A stretch of 64,000 nucleotides of DNA, taken from assembly GCF_030817595.1 (NCBI RefSeq), contig NZ_JAUSZN010000001.1:3483001-3547000 (forward strand). Reading direction: 5' to 3'. This DNA is from Neobacillus niacini (GTDB lineage Bacteria > Bacillota > Bacilli > Bacillales > Cytobacillaceae). Positions 29,379 to 38,156 of this stretch are shown here, piece by piece. A program made the translations under genes and the position numbers. A model generated the notes under the pieces. That model did not search any database, was not told the DNA's origin, and was given only the letters and a program-made list of their open reading frames with translations. How positions within the stretch are numbered: position 1 is the stretch's first letter; each line of letters opens with the position of its first letter.

Positions 29379-29693
29379 CTAAAATTCGGGAAGTCGATCA
29401 AGATTGTTTTCCTTTATCCCATCCGGTTCACTTCGAATAATATCTCTGCCGTATTTATGAAAGACATCAACGTGGGCAATCTGACCTAATTTGGCTTCCG
29501 TTAAAGCTGTGATGTAATCCAGCTCTCTGCCTGAGCTTGTTTTGAATGCGATGATGTCTCCATCATCATTTTTCTTCACGGCCACGAATTCTTCTTTTCC
29601 ATCAGGATTGCTTTGACTAGCCTCTGCCTGCGCTTCGTGCTCACTTTGCTGCTTGTATTCATCGTAGATTTTTTCAAAATTCTTATTTTCCAT
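29379..29693 (-). CDS. DUF3892 family protein
   Basis: A 104-aa soluble protein. The C-terminal half fits DUF3892: VAVKKNDDGDIIAFKTSSGR, then ELDYITALTEAKLGQIAHVD. The first 35 residues are polar and helical. I chose the ATG at 29693 behind GGAGGTGGAG. Such proteins are common in Bacillus and have no known role. It is a single-gene unit with its own terminator. Confidence 0.82.
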   Translation of the reverse strand: MENKNFEKIYDEYKQQSEHEAQAEASQSNPDGKEEFVAVKKNDDGDIIAFKTSSGRELDYITALTEAKLGQIAHVDVFHKYGRDIIRSEPDGIKENNLDRLPEF

Positions 29694-29789
29694 AATCTCC
29701 ACCTCCGAACGTATGTTAGTATTTTGTTGCAAATGGCAGCTAAATATTCAAAATACACAAAACTGACAAAAAAGGTCATATTCTGTATG

Positions 29790-29798
29790 TGGTATAAT
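29790..29798 (+). promoter_or_regulatory. extended -10 promoter of the 29.8-kb small transcript
   Basis: TGGTATAAT is a perfect TGN-TATAAT element. No good -35 is present at the right distance, which is normal for extended -10 promoters. Confidence 0.6.
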
Positions 29799-29803
29799 TT
29801 ACC

Positions 29804-29906
29804 TATTGGGGGGGGGCGATGGAATCAAATAAGGAAAATGTTTGGTTTTTTATTAAAGATTCTCAGCAGCAAGGAGCCGTTTGTCAACAGCTCCTTTTTG
29901 ATTTTT
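29804..29906 (+). ncRNA. candidate small RNA or 29-aa peptide mRNA
   Basis: A transcript of about 100 bases is bounded by the extended -10 element and by the terminator AAGGAGC/GCTCCTT with a T-run. Just after the start is a run of nine G (29807-29815), followed by ATG at 29819 and a 29-codon frame to 29908 (MESNKENVWFFIKDSQQQGA, then VCQQLLFDF). The terminator stem lies inside that frame, so a ribosome reaching the stop would disturb it. It could be a regulatory RNA, a peptide gene or both. Convergent overlap with the next gene is small. Confidence 0.5.
29869..29904 (+). terminator. terminator of the small transcript
   Basis: AAGGAGC and GCTCCTT pair around a twelve-base loop, followed by TTTGATTTTT. 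Confidence 0.65.
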
Positions 29907-30801
29907 AATGCAAATTCATTCCAGTACTTGGTTTTTCCACGTTTTCTTTAATGTTTTTCATCATTAGTATCATGCAAAATATGACCAAAAGATTAAAGAG
30001 AATGACACTCCAAACAAGCAGATAGCCAATCTCCACTCCAGCCTTTAATTGGAGGAGAATCATGGCTGTCAATGCTGTTAGTAAAGTAATCTCTTTAATA
30101 ATAATCACTGGGGCGAGCAAGTAGCCAAATGGTTTTCGCATCATTAACAGGATCCCAGCAAGCAGACCTGTAGGAACGACAAATCCTAAGTCTAGTGCCT
30201 GAATCACAAAAGTTGTGTAGTGCTGTAAATCTGCTGGTGGTGTATTGTTTAGGAGCGGGAGACCCAACTTTCCTGTCCACATCATTCCAAAGACAAAGGA
30301 AACAAAAAGTAAGAAACCTGCAAGGAATTTTACCGGCATTTTTTCCGAGAAAAATAATGGTAAATTTGCGACATCAAAGGACATCATCATGAGGATAAAG
30401 GCAAAAAAACTGGCTGACATAAGTACCACATAGGTTAGGAACATATAATTGTACATGGAAAGAAAGGAGTAAGAGGCATAGGTGTATAGGAAATATCCTA
30501 ACGTACCCGTTAGCAGGAGACTTCCTTTAAGGGAACCTTTTAGATACAAATAGAGTGATAGCAGCAGTAATGGAACACCTAGAAATAGTGTAACATAGTC
30601 TTGAGCGATGGCTTGTGCAGCCATTGACACGGAGTCATGACTGTATAGCCCCTTCCCATAAATAGATACTGTCTCACCAAATATAGATTGGTATTCATAT
30701 TCACCTGGTCCCTGACTCGAAACGATAGCATATGACGTTGCAAAAATAGAAAGTATGGTAATGAGTATAACAAGTAAACTTATTGTCCTTTTGTATATCA
30801 T
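29905..30801 (-). CDS. multi-pass membrane protein, unknown
   Basis: A 298-aa protein with about eight hydrophobic spans and an N-terminal segment that resembles a signal anchor (TISLLVILITILSIFATSYA). One outside loop near residues 30-60 holds GPGEYEYQSIFGETVSIYGK. I do not recognise a family. Its stop codon overlaps the end of the small plus-strand transcript at 29.8 kb. It stands alone, with the next gene divergent. Confidence 0.75.
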   Translation of the reverse strand: MIYKRTISLLVILITILSIFATSYAIVSSQGPGEYEYQSIFGETVSIYGKGLYSHDSVSMAAQAIAQDYVTLFLGVPLLLLSLYLYLKGSLKGSLLLTGTLGYFLYTYASYSFLSMYNYMFLTYVVLMSASFFAFILMMMSFDVANLPLFFSEKMPVKFLAGFLLFVSFVFGMMWTGKLGLPLLNNTPPADLQHYTTFVIQALDLGFVVPTGLLAGILLMMRKPFGYLLAPVIIIKEITLLTALTAMILLQLKAGVEIGYLLVWSVILFNLLVIFCMILMMKNIKENVEKPSTGMNLH

Positions 30802-30963
30802 CCTTAGTGCCTCCCTTCAAATAAAAACTATCATAGTAAGTATTCGATAACCCATTGCCGCGACCTCTTTGTTCACAAAAAGTTCAGTTTTTCCTTTTGC
30901 TAGAGGTTTTCTTCTATATAGGTAATAATAGTTTAAAAAAGTGTAATGCCTGGAGTGAACACA

Positions 30964-32508
30964 ATGATTTTTTTAGATAAAGACCATGATCCAAGGAAAA
31001 ATGGAGAGCTTCTATCGGTTATTTCAGAAAAGCAAATAGATATAGAGGCGGTGATTAAAGAAACTGAGCAGCTTTTTCAACAATGCCATATGAATAAGCC
31101 TGCCCCACAATTCAACAAGGAACCAAAAGAAGTTTCTTTTTTCAAAAGGATGATGGAGCACATTTTCCGATTATTCGCTCGGCCATTTAACCTCTTAAAG
31201 CCTACCCCTGTATACATAGATTCTGATGGGAATGTGTTCCCTAAGTGGAAACCGAAGCTGGATGACGAGTACAAAAAGTTAATAAGCCGAATTACCAGGG
31301 AAGTAAATATTATCGATTTTGGCGGGATTGGGGATGGAAAAAGTGATAACACAGCTGCCTTTAAAAGAGCGCTTGGAAATGGCAGGGTTAGGGTAAATAT
31401 TCCTGAGGGGGTTTTTATCACAAAAGGGATTCGCCTTCCTTCCTGGACTTGCCTAGTAGGAGCCGGAAAGGGAAAAACAACTATTAAATTGGATGAGAGC
31501 GCCTCGAAAGGAACAAGATTAATTACCAACGCCAATCATTGGAAAGGAAATCATCATTTATATGTGCAGGGAATGAGTCTAGATTGGAATGTTGAAAGGC
31601 TTGGGGATATAAAAAAGACGAGTACGTGGGGCAATTATTCAAGCTGTCTAACCTATGCGAACGTCAGCTATGGTTGGGTAAAAGATATTGAAGCAATCAA
31701 TCCGGGACTTCATTGCTTTGATATTTCCTCTACCTTGTACAATTATGCGGGAGACGGTTATCGCGCCAAAGGCGGCAGCCAATATGTGTGGCTCGATAAT
31801 TTAAATGGATATGGTTTTGGAGATGACGGAATTACCACCCATCATAGTGATTACATATTTATTTCAAACTCTCATATGTGTGACCCAAGCGGGCGTGCTC
31901 ATCAAAAGGGATATTCAAATTCAAATGGGTTCGAAATTGATGATGGTTCTAGGAATGTACTTTTAGTTAATAATTCTTCGGCCAGATGCTTTGGTGGTAT
32001 TGAAATAAAAGCACATCAAAACTCATCTGCAGCTTCTAATGTGCAAATCGTTGGACATATTTCTGTAAACGATAACCGTGCCTACAACTTCCGCCATATT
32101 GGACACCATAAAAGCACAGATAGGGAGTCCCAGTCGGCATACAATATTACTGCTGTATATCTTGCTGCCATTAAACCGATTTTTACAGATTTATATAAAG
32201 AATCCAAACCTCGCGGCTTAGTCGTATCCGGCTATAAAAATGTTGTGGTCAACCAGTTTACATTGATTGGTGACCCTGATTATGATTATAGAAGAATCCC
32301 CATTATTGCGATACAGTACCGAGCAAGAAATGTGGCTCTAAACAATATTTCAGTCAAAGATTTTAAGAGTGCTAGTACAGCTATCAAGGTTTATGGAGGA
32401 GAAAATCGGGCTGATTCCATATCGATAAATCACGTCGAGGTTCGTGACTCCGCCTTAAAAGCAATTGATATTGGTAAAGATGTACAGGATATTCGAATAA
32501 ATGTGTGA
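30964..32508 (+). CDS. right-handed beta-helix (pectate-lyase-3-like) protein
   Basis: After about 115 residues of polar N-terminal sequence, the protein has VNIIDFGGIGDGKSDNTAAF, the start of the glycosyl-hydrolase-28-related/Pectate_lyase_3 fold, then PEGVFITKGIRLPSWTCLVG. Repeated short strands follow to the end. Proteins of this fold act on polysaccharides, often as tail spikes or exopolysaccharide enzymes. There is no signal peptide, so export is unclear. I chose the ATG at 30964 (514 aa) behind GGAGTG. It is a single-gene unit with no phage genes near. Confidence 0.82.
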   Translation: MIFLDKDHDPRKNGELLSVISEKQIDIEAVIKETEQLFQQCHMNKPAPQFNKEPKEVSFFKRMMEHIFRLFARPFNLLKPTPVYIDSDGNVFPKWKPKLDDEYKKLISRITREVNIIDFGGIGDGKSDNTAAFKRALGNGRVRVNIPEGVFITKGIRLPSWTCLVGAGKGKTTIKLDESASKGTRLITNANHWKGNHHLYVQGMSLDWNVERLGDIKKTSTWGNYSSCLTYANVSYGWVKDIEAINPGLHCFDISSTLYNYAGDGYRAKGGSQYVWLDNLNGYGFGDDGITTHHSDYIFISNSHMCDPSGRAHQKGYSNSNGFEIDDGSRNVLLVNNSSARCFGGIEIKAHQNSSAASNVQIVGHISVNDNRAYNFRHIGHHKSTDRESQSAYNITAVYLAAIKPIFTDLYKESKPRGLVVSGYKNVVVNQFTLIGDPDYDYRRIPIIAIQYRARNVALNNISVKDFKSASTAIKVYGGENRADSISINHVEVRDSALKAIDIGKDVQDIRINV

Positions 32509-32517
32509 ACCACATAG

Positions 32518-32558
32518 AAAAAGCGTCAAAGATATGGTTATCTATGACGCTTTCCTTC
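32518..32558. terminator. bidirectional terminator
   Basis: AAAGCGTCA and TGACGCTTT form the stem. It lies between the convergent beta-helix and DUF1836 genes. Confidence 0.7.
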
Positions 32559-33131
32559 TTTATCCACTACGATTTCGTCCACCAACTTTTCAGCCACTTT
32601 TCGATATAGGTTACTCATGTGTACGAGTGAGGAAATCATGAGTACCTGCTCGAGATAAGCAGAGTTCCGATCCTCCATTTTTGCTACTTCTACATTTACA
32701 TCCTTGACCCGTTCATTAATATCAAGATTGAAATCAGCAACATTTTTTTGAGAGAGCGCTAAATAACTATTGTATAAAGAATCGATTTCTATATCCTCTT
32801 TGATAATCCTTTTATTCAACCCATCCAGTGTTACTTGGATATCATTAATGGATAGAGCGCCTTTTAGTTGGTAAATTAAACTCATTAAAATCAAATGCTC
32901 CTTGGAATACTTCTTATTTTTAATCGGGAAAATGAGCTTCCCTTTTGCATAGTTATTAATCATCGTTTTTGTAAGAATCTTTTCCTCATCATTTCGCTTA
33001 GAGTCGGCAAATTTGTTTTCAAATAACTGAATCACTTGATCCATATACAAATCAATATTCGGTATTTCATCTAACGAAAGATTTGTTTCAAGGCCAAGCT
33101 GTTCAAGTATTTCTTTGATTTTTTCCATCAT
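32538..33131 (-). CDS. DUF1836 family protein
   Basis: A 197-aa protein with the DUF1836 pattern: LTKTMINNYAKGKLIFPIKN and KYSKEHLILMSLIYQLKGAL, a layout like a MerR-type winged helix for DNA binding. The C-terminal part is helical. It may be a regulator, but no target is known. It is divergent from the hemolysin III gene, about 130 bases apart. Confidence 0.83.
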   Translation of the reverse strand: MMEKIKEILEQLGLETNLSLDEIPNIDLYMDQVIQLFENKFADSKRNDEEKILTKTMINNYAKGKLIFPIKNKKYSKEHLILMSLIYQLKGALSINDIQVTLDGLNKRIIKEDIEIDSLYNSYLALSQKNVADFNLDINERVKDVNVEVAKMEDRNSAYLEQVLMISSLVHMSNLYRKVAEKLVDEIVVDKEGKRHR

Positions 33132-33260
33132 AAAAACTCCGTTCTACGTGTTATCTGACTAACATTATATCGTAACATTTATCAGTTGACTAGGTGCTGT
33201 TTTGCGAGTATCATTATATGTAGTTATTAAAACTACATGCGGTATCAGGAGGGTTTTAAC

Positions 33261-33908
33261 TTGAACAATTATATTCGGGAACCAATTAATGGACTCACTC
33301 ATTTATCAGGTGCACTTTTATCTTTCGTAGGACTTCTTGCGATGGTAATTAAAGTGTCGAGTACGACATCATCAGCGATAGCGATAACCGCTGTCATCAT
33401 TTTTGGCGTCAGCATGATTCTCCTTTATTCAGCTTCAGCCACCTATCATATGGTAATCGCTAAAGATCATGTCATTGCTTTTTTAAGACGCCTCGATCAC
33501 TCGATGATTTTTATTTTGATTGCAGGTACCTACACACCATTTTGTTTTATCAGTTTAAATGGAACAACTGGTAATATCCTATTTTCTATTATTGCTGCGG
33601 TGGCATTAAGTGGAGTGGTGTTTAAAATGGTTTGGTTTAATTGTCCGCGCTGGATTTCAACAGCACTGTATCTTGTAATGGGCTGGATGATTGTGTTTGT
33701 ATTCTCACCATTAGCCGGGAGCTTAGATCCGAAAGGTTTGTTTTTATTAATACTCGGAGGAATTTTTTATACCATTGGCGGAGTCATATATGGAGCGAAG
33801 CCAAAATTCCTTCAATCTAAATACATGGGCTTTCATGAAATTTTCCACATTTTAATTATGCTTGGGAGCATGTCTCACTTCTTATGTGTGTTTTATTTTG
33901 TTATATGA
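33261..33908 (+). CDS. hemolysin III family membrane protein
   Basis: A 215-aa seven-span protein of the HlyIII/PAQR family: REPINGLTHLSGALLSFVGL at the start, SATYHMV and FLRRLDHSMIFILIAGTYTP in the middle and MGFHEIFHILIMLGSMSHF at the end. The His, Asp and Ser residues of these motifs form the zinc site of the family. The start is TTG at 33261, seven bases after AGGAGGG. Despite the name, a haemolytic role in Bacillus is doubtful. Confidence 0.92.
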   Translation: MNNYIREPINGLTHLSGALLSFVGLLAMVIKVSSTTSSAIAITAVIIFGVSMILLYSASATYHMVIAKDHVIAFLRRLDHSMIFILIAGTYTPFCFISLNGTTGNILFSIIAAVALSGVVFKMVWFNCPRWISTALYLVMGWMIVFVFSPLAGSLDPKGLFLLILGGIFYTIGGVIYGAKPKFLQSKYMGFHEIFHILIMLGSMSHFLCVFYFVI

Positions 33909-33917
33909 AATTAAAAA

Positions 33918-33940
33918 ACGCCCTAAGAGGCGTTTTTTTG
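33918..33940. terminator. terminator shared by hlyIII and a small minus-strand gene
   Basis: AAACGCC and GGCGTTT form the stem with a six-base loop, flanked by A- and T-runs. Confidence 0.82.
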
Positions 33941-33947
33941 CTGTGAA

Positions 33948-34082
33948 TTACGAGTTCTTATTATTTTCTCTGGCAGCCTGTTTCCTAGCTTTCTTACTTA
34001 GGCCTTGTTCTACTCCGAATTCCGTATCTGCTTTGCTTCCGCCAGTATGCGGTTGGTTACGGTTGTTATTCTTATTGGTCAT
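33948..34082 (-). CDS. small polar protein, 44 aa
   Basis: A short frame behind GGGAGGAAT encodes MTNKNNNRNQPHTGGSKADT then EFGVEQGLSKKARKQAAREN. It is rich in Asn, Lys and Ala. The TEFG-like stretch recalls gamma-type small acid-soluble spore proteins, but the match is too short to be sure. It has its own strong ribosome site and a terminator. Confidence 0.6.
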   Translation of the reverse strand: MTNKNNNRNQPHTGGSKADTEFGVEQGLSKKARKQAARENNKNS

Positions 34083-34197
34083 TGTTTTTAATTCCTCCCT
34101 TTATGTAAATTGGCTAGTAACATCTATATACTGCTTAAAGCGGTAGGTAATTATACCTACTTTCTCTTTATTTCTTTATCGGAGAAAAGTGCAATAC

Positions 34198-34893
34198 TTA
34201 AGACCCTAAGAATTCTGTTTGAAGTTCAGTTTCAATCACTTTATGTTCGTAGGATATTCGATAGGCTTTGCTAGTTGGTCTTGAGCTTACTATTTTACTT
34301 ATTTCTTGTTCAGCGTAATGAATTGCCACTCCATCATCGGCAGCTATCCCTGCTTTTATTTTATTTGCTCCAATCAGCTTATGATATGCGGGTCTTCTAT
34401 CTGCTTCCCCGTCATAATGAGGACAATTACTGCCTTTTAAGAAACCCAAGCAACTGAGTGGCTCAAGTCCCTCACCATAGGAGTCCGTTACACCTTCCTC
34501 GAACCAACAAATAGAACCGGCACTAATCCCCGCCAAAAGGATTCCTTGATCCCAAGCTTTTCTCAAAATGGTGTCTAATCCCCAATCTTTCCATAAAGCC
34601 AACAGATTCTTTGTATTTCCACCGCCAACATATATAATATCTTTTTCCAAAATAAAGCTCTCTAAGTCTCTTGTTGGCGGTCGGAATAATGATAGATGAG
34701 ATGGTCTACAATTTTGGTTTTGGAAAAAACGATAAAATCTTTGAATATAATCTTCTGAATCTCCACTTGCAGTGGGGATAAAACAAATTTTGGGATTGTC
34801 TTTACCCGATTGCTTCAGAATGTAAGTATCCAATAACGTATTTTCTGGTTCCATAGAGAAACCGCCGCCGCCAAGAGCAATAATTTGCCGCAT
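34198..34893 (-). CDS. peptidase E-like protein (S51 family)
   Basis: A 231-aa protein related to alpha-aspartyl dipeptidase. The nucleophile region is LLAGISAGSICWFEEGVTDS (serine in GISAGS) and the start MRQIIALGGGGFSME is typical. Family members remove N-terminal aspartate or cut cyanophycin-like peptides. I chose the ATG at 34893, behind GGAGGG, over an upstream MEGRN. It lies just downstream of the broken phosphotransferase gene. Confidence 0.87.
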   Translation of the reverse strand: MRQIIALGGGGFSMEPENTLLDTYILKQSGKDNPKICFIPTASGDSEDYIQRFYRFFQNQNCRPSHLSLFRPPTRDLESFILEKDIIYVGGGNTKNLLALWKDWGLDTILRKAWDQGILLAGISAGSICWFEEGVTDSYGEGLEPLSCLGFLKGSNCPHYDGEADRRPAYHKLIGANKIKAGIAADDGVAIHYAEQEISKIVSSRPTSKAYRISYEHKVIETELQTEFLGS

Positions 34894-34917
34894 ATTTCTT
34901 CCCTCCATTTTAGTATT

Positions 34918-35777
34918 CTATCTATATGCTTTAATACCATTTTCAAATGCTTCTATGTCGTCATTTTCCACTCCATGTAAGGCTTCCTGCAGGGCAAATG
35001 TACTTCCATAAAACCTAACTCGCTCAGCTATTTCGGCACCATTTGGATATAAATTTAAGCACATGGTAAAAAAATCTTCCCCGTAACTGGATAGTATTCC
35101 TGCAAAATCATATGCTAGGTCACCCATACCACTGCCGCCAAAGTCAATAATCCCTGAAATAGTATAGGTAGTCGGATCCCATAAGATATTTGTTGCCCCG
35201 AAATCGCCGTGGACCAAAGTGGTGGTTAAGTTTGAGCATGCTTCACTATATAAAAAGGTTTCAAAAGAATGGGAGATTTGTCGTTGCGCTTCTTCCCTCA
35301 TAAAAGGAAAAAGCTTATTCTGTATCCTTTGATAGAGATCAAGCATTTGTTCACGAGGATTGGTTTCCTCTAGTGGCAGTTTATTTTTATCAAATGAATG
35401 AATTTCCGTAAGGAAATTAACCAGTTGTGACGCTAGTCTTTTTAATACTTCTTCATCTTTAATGCTATCGAAACTCGACTTCCAGAATGGAGATCCTTGA
35501 ATAAACTCATAGCCAACAAAAACTTTCCCTGCTTCCCATTTTTCAAAAGATTGATAGATTGGGCTTGGAATGGGAATGGATACTTTGTTTTTAATAGCTT
35601 CTACTATCTCAGTCTCTTTTTTTAAACTTTCTAATCCCCTTTGGTACTTTGGGAATCTAAATACGAAGGATTCATTTACAATTAGTACATCATTATTTTG
35701 GCCAATTTCATTTGGCTTACAATCCAGGATGGAAAGGCTAGGTAAACCTGTTTAATGCGCTCAATATATTTTTCCAT
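34918..35777 (-). pseudogene. aminoglycoside phosphotransferase family gene with frameshift
   Basis: The intact part shows LVHGDFGATNILWDP and ISGIIDFGGSGMGDLAYDFA, the catalytic and metal loops of APH-type kinases. Upstream, the same frame is open without any start codon (FVFRFPKYQRGLESLKKE is readable). A proper start, ATG at 35777 behind AAAAGGGGG, lies in another frame that stops after about 31 codons. One base gained or lost near 35735-35750 would join them; the total of 860 bases is not a multiple of three. It is a frameshift mutation or a sequencing error. Confidence 0.82.
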
Positions 35778-35807
35778 TGTCTGTACCCCCTTTTAACTCT
35801 TCACGTA

Positions 35808-35858
35808 TCATGAAAAAATAGCAGCCTAAATCCATGTGGATTTAGCTGCCAAATTATT
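35808..35858 (-). terminator. terminator of the SRPBCC gene
   Basis: GCAGCTAAATCC and GGATTTAGGCTGC pair with one bulge on the minus strand; TATTTTTTC follows. Confidence 0.75.
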
Positions 35859-35862
35859 CTTA

Positions 35863-36327
35863 TCAGTTTACGTTTGCGTCTGGCGCCTTATCAGCTACGA
35901 GATTTAATTGAATGTTGTGCTCTAAATATGCCTTTAATCCAGAGAGTACCATTGTGTATCCTCCCATAGAATCAATGGCTCGAGCGACCATTTCATCGCC
36001 ACTGCCAGAAAAGCCAAAGTTTGTGATGGAAACAAAAGTTTGATTACCTGCTCGGGGAGTGAATAGCCACTCCACCTGAGTGCTATCGGTCCATTCAATC
36101 TTTATTAGCTTGTTTTGCTCCATTTCTTTAACAAATAATTCATCGCCAACACCATACATTTCCCAATCCCACCTGATGGTTTTACCCTCTTCTAATCTTC
36201 CGCTGCTTTTAGTAAACCAAAACTTTGTCGTGATTTCAGGGTTGATGAAAGCTTCATATACTTCCTCAACTGGTTTGCGGATAAGCATTTCTGCCTTAAC
36301 AACTGGTTTTTCGTTTAGTGTATTCAT
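35863..36327 (-). CDS. SRPBCC/AHSA1-like domain protein
   Basis: A 154-aa START-like protein: AEMLIRKPVEEVYEAFINPE at the start, TTKFWFTKSSGRLEEGKTIR and WEMYGVGDELFV in the middle. This is the activator-of-Hsp90-homologue type, which in bacteria binds small hydrophobic ligands. The ligand is unknown. It stands alone with its own terminator. Confidence 0.88.
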   Translation of the reverse strand: MNTLNEKPVVKAEMLIRKPVEEVYEAFINPEITTKFWFTKSSGRLEEGKTIRWDWEMYGVGDELFVKEMEQNKLIKIEWTDSTQVEWLFTPRAGNQTFVSITNFGFSGSGDEMVARAIDSMGGYTMVLSGLKAYLEHNIQLNLVADKAPDANVN

Positions 36328-36385
36328 ATATAATACCTCTTCTCCTTTGTGTATAACCTATTCACTATGGTTTCTTATTCGTTGT

Positions 36386-37108
36386 TTATTTAAAACTAGG
36401 TTCCTTCAATATTTTTTCAGATAATCGATCCGCGATTAAATGATATCCTGCTGGATTCGGATGTAAGGCATCACTGAAATAGAGGCTTTTTGGTTTGTTT
36501 TGAAATAGATCAAGCGTGGGAACAAAGTAGGTTCGATCAAAATTACCAGCCACTTTGGCGATTTCCTCGTTCCAATGTTTTATCGTGTTTAGAATTTCTT
36601 TCTGATTCGAGTATTCCACATAGGGTTGATATAAACCTAAGACAAAGATAGGGGCGACAGAATTATCTTTTTTTATGTTTTCAAGGATTTTATAAAGGTT
36701 TGTGGTGTATGTAGCCTTACCCCTATTTATTTGTTTTACATCAAGTGGGTTAAATTGATAATTGGCACTCTTTCTAAAATCATTTGTTCCAATATACAGA
36801 ATGATATAATCTGCCTTCTTTAGTTGTACCGTGACTTTTTTATCCTGAAGTTGTTCAAGAATTTTTTCGGAAGGATACCTTGGTATGGCAAAGTTGCTCA
36901 CTTTGACAGGAGCCTTATATTTCTTTTCTAATTTTACTTTAACGCCTTCTATATATCCCTTTTTTGCAGGGTCCCCTACTCCATGTGTGATGGAATCGCC
37001 GAGAGCTACCAGGTTAACTACCTTTGTACTGGCCGAAGAACCACGAATACCGGTATAAGTACCAAACAAAATTAAAATACTACAGAAAAAAATGATATAA
37101 TTTTTCAT
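36386..37108 (-). CDS. SGNH/GDSL hydrolase, exported
   Basis: The N-terminus is a signal peptide (YIIFFCSILILFGTYTGIRG). The hydrolase blocks are VNLVALGDSITHGVGDPAKK (serine), YIILYIGTNDF (block III) and SDALHPNPAGYHLIADRLS (Asp and His). It probably acts on esters outside the membrane, perhaps on wall polymers or lipids. It has 240 aa and is transcribed alone. Confidence 0.9.
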   Translation of the reverse strand: MKNYIIFFCSILILFGTYTGIRGSSASTKVVNLVALGDSITHGVGDPAKKGYIEGVKVKLEKKYKAPVKVSNFAIPRYPSEKILEQLQDKKVTVQLKKADYIILYIGTNDFRKSANYQFNPLDVKQINRGKATYTTNLYKILENIKKDNSVAPIFVLGLYQPYVEYSNQKEILNTIKHWNEEIAKVAGNFDRTYFVPTLDLFQNKPKSLYFSDALHPNPAGYHLIADRLSEKILKEPSFK

Positions 37109-37201
37109 TTTAAAACTCCTAATGTTGACTTAATAGAAGTTTTCCCAGTGACACTTACAGTCATGTAGTGTCTATAAAGATTAATTCCGAATGTTATTGC
37201 C

Positions 37202-37555
37202 TTATTTAGAAGGCATTAAATCGGCTGGGTTTAATTCTTCACTTTCAATAACAATTGCAGTTAATCCATTATCTGACTTCGTTTCGTGCCATTCGTCTTT
37301 TTCCCAAAACACAGCATCACCAGGCTGTACTTTATAATATTCTTCCTGGTCAATACTAACTAAACCTTCTCCACTTACGATTAACAATAGTTGAGGTCCT
37401 ACTGCTTGGTGAAAACCAATCAATCCATTTTTGCCTAAATGCATACAACCGATTGAAGCAGCACTATTTGTTTGAACGATTCTAGACATAATAAAATCGG
37501 AATTAAATTTTGAAATGTTCTTACCACTTTCTTTATTAAAGGTGAAAAATTTCAT
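37202..37555 (-). CDS. cupin-domain protein
   Basis: A 117-aa single-domain cupin. The two motifs are GFHQAVGPQLLLIVSGEGLV and PGDAVFWEKDEWHETKSDNG, giving the metal-binding His and Glu residues. I chose the ATG at 37555, with TGGGGG upstream. It may be a sensor or a small-molecule isomerase; nothing decides. Confidence 0.85.
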   Translation of the reverse strand: MKFFTFNKESGKNISKFNSDFIMSRIVQTNSAASIGCMHLGKNGLIGFHQAVGPQLLLIVSGEGLVSIDQEEYYKVQPGDAVFWEKDEWHETKSDNGLTAIVIESEELNPADLMPSK

Positions 37556-37639
37556 AATACTATGTACCCCCAAAAACTATTTATATATCTTACATATTCA
37601 AGACTTTTAGGTAATAATCCTCTAAGAAGAAAGATATAC

Positions 37640-37680
37640 GTGCATAAAAAGTGGAGCCCTTTTATGAAGGAGCTCCTCTT
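37640..37680 (-). terminator. terminator of the DUF488 gene
   Basis: On the minus strand GGAGCTCCTT and AAGGGCTCC pair with one bulge, followed by ACTTTTT. Confidence 0.65.
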
Positions 37681-37692
37681 CTAAATTTGTTA

Positions 37693-38058
37693 TTATAAGG
37701 TGATTCTGTTTAACTCTTCTTGCAGCACAATCGCATGATTATATACAGGATCCTTTGCTCCATAAAGGAGTGTAACCTTCCCTTTTGACCTCATTGAAAT
37801 GAGGTCATTTATAATACTCTGTTTCTGTTCATCCATACGTAATTCCTCTATGTAATTAGTGCGAAACTCCTCAAACAATTCAGGCTTGTGACAAAACCAC
37901 TTACGAAGATTAGGACTTGGAGCAACCTCCTTCTGCCAAGCGGTCAACTTGGCTGCCTCCTTCGAGATCCCACGCGGCCATACTCGATCCACTAAAATCC
38001 GAAAACCATCAGACTCATCATACGGTTCATAAATCCTTTTCAAATAAAAATCACCCAA
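37693..38058 (-). CDS. DUF488 family protein (YeaO-like)
   Basis: A 121-aa protein of the DUF488 family: GFRILVDRVWPRGISKEAAK, WFCHKPELFEEFRTNYIEEL and VTLLYGAKDPVYNHAIVLQE. Its function is not known. I chose TTG at 38058 because AAGGAGGG lies six bases upstream and the family starts there (GDFYLKRIYEPYD). It is preceded by a palindrome-rich repeat element. Confidence 0.9.
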   Translation of the reverse strand: MGDFYLKRIYEPYDESDGFRILVDRVWPRGISKEAAKLTAWQKEVAPSPNLRKWFCHKPELFEEFRTNYIEELRMDEQKQSIINDLISMRSKGKVTLLYGAKDPVYNHAIVLQEELNRITL

Positions 38059-38089
38059 TAGAAACCCTCCTTGTCTGGAATTTAAGGAT

Positions 38090-38136
38090 AGTGTCCATAC
38101 CACGTGGACACTGTCCACGGACGGTGACAGGCACCA
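38090..38136. repeat. REP-like palindromic element
   Basis: AGTGTCCA (38090-38097) pairs with TGGACACT (38105-38112). Directly after come GTCCACGGAC and GGTGACAGGCACC, two more small palindromes. The dense symmetry in a short gap looks like an interspersed repeat, as I recall from other Bacillus genomes. No second copy was found in this window by eye. Confidence 0.5.
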
Positions 38137-38156
38137 ACATTGGAACCAACATTAAT

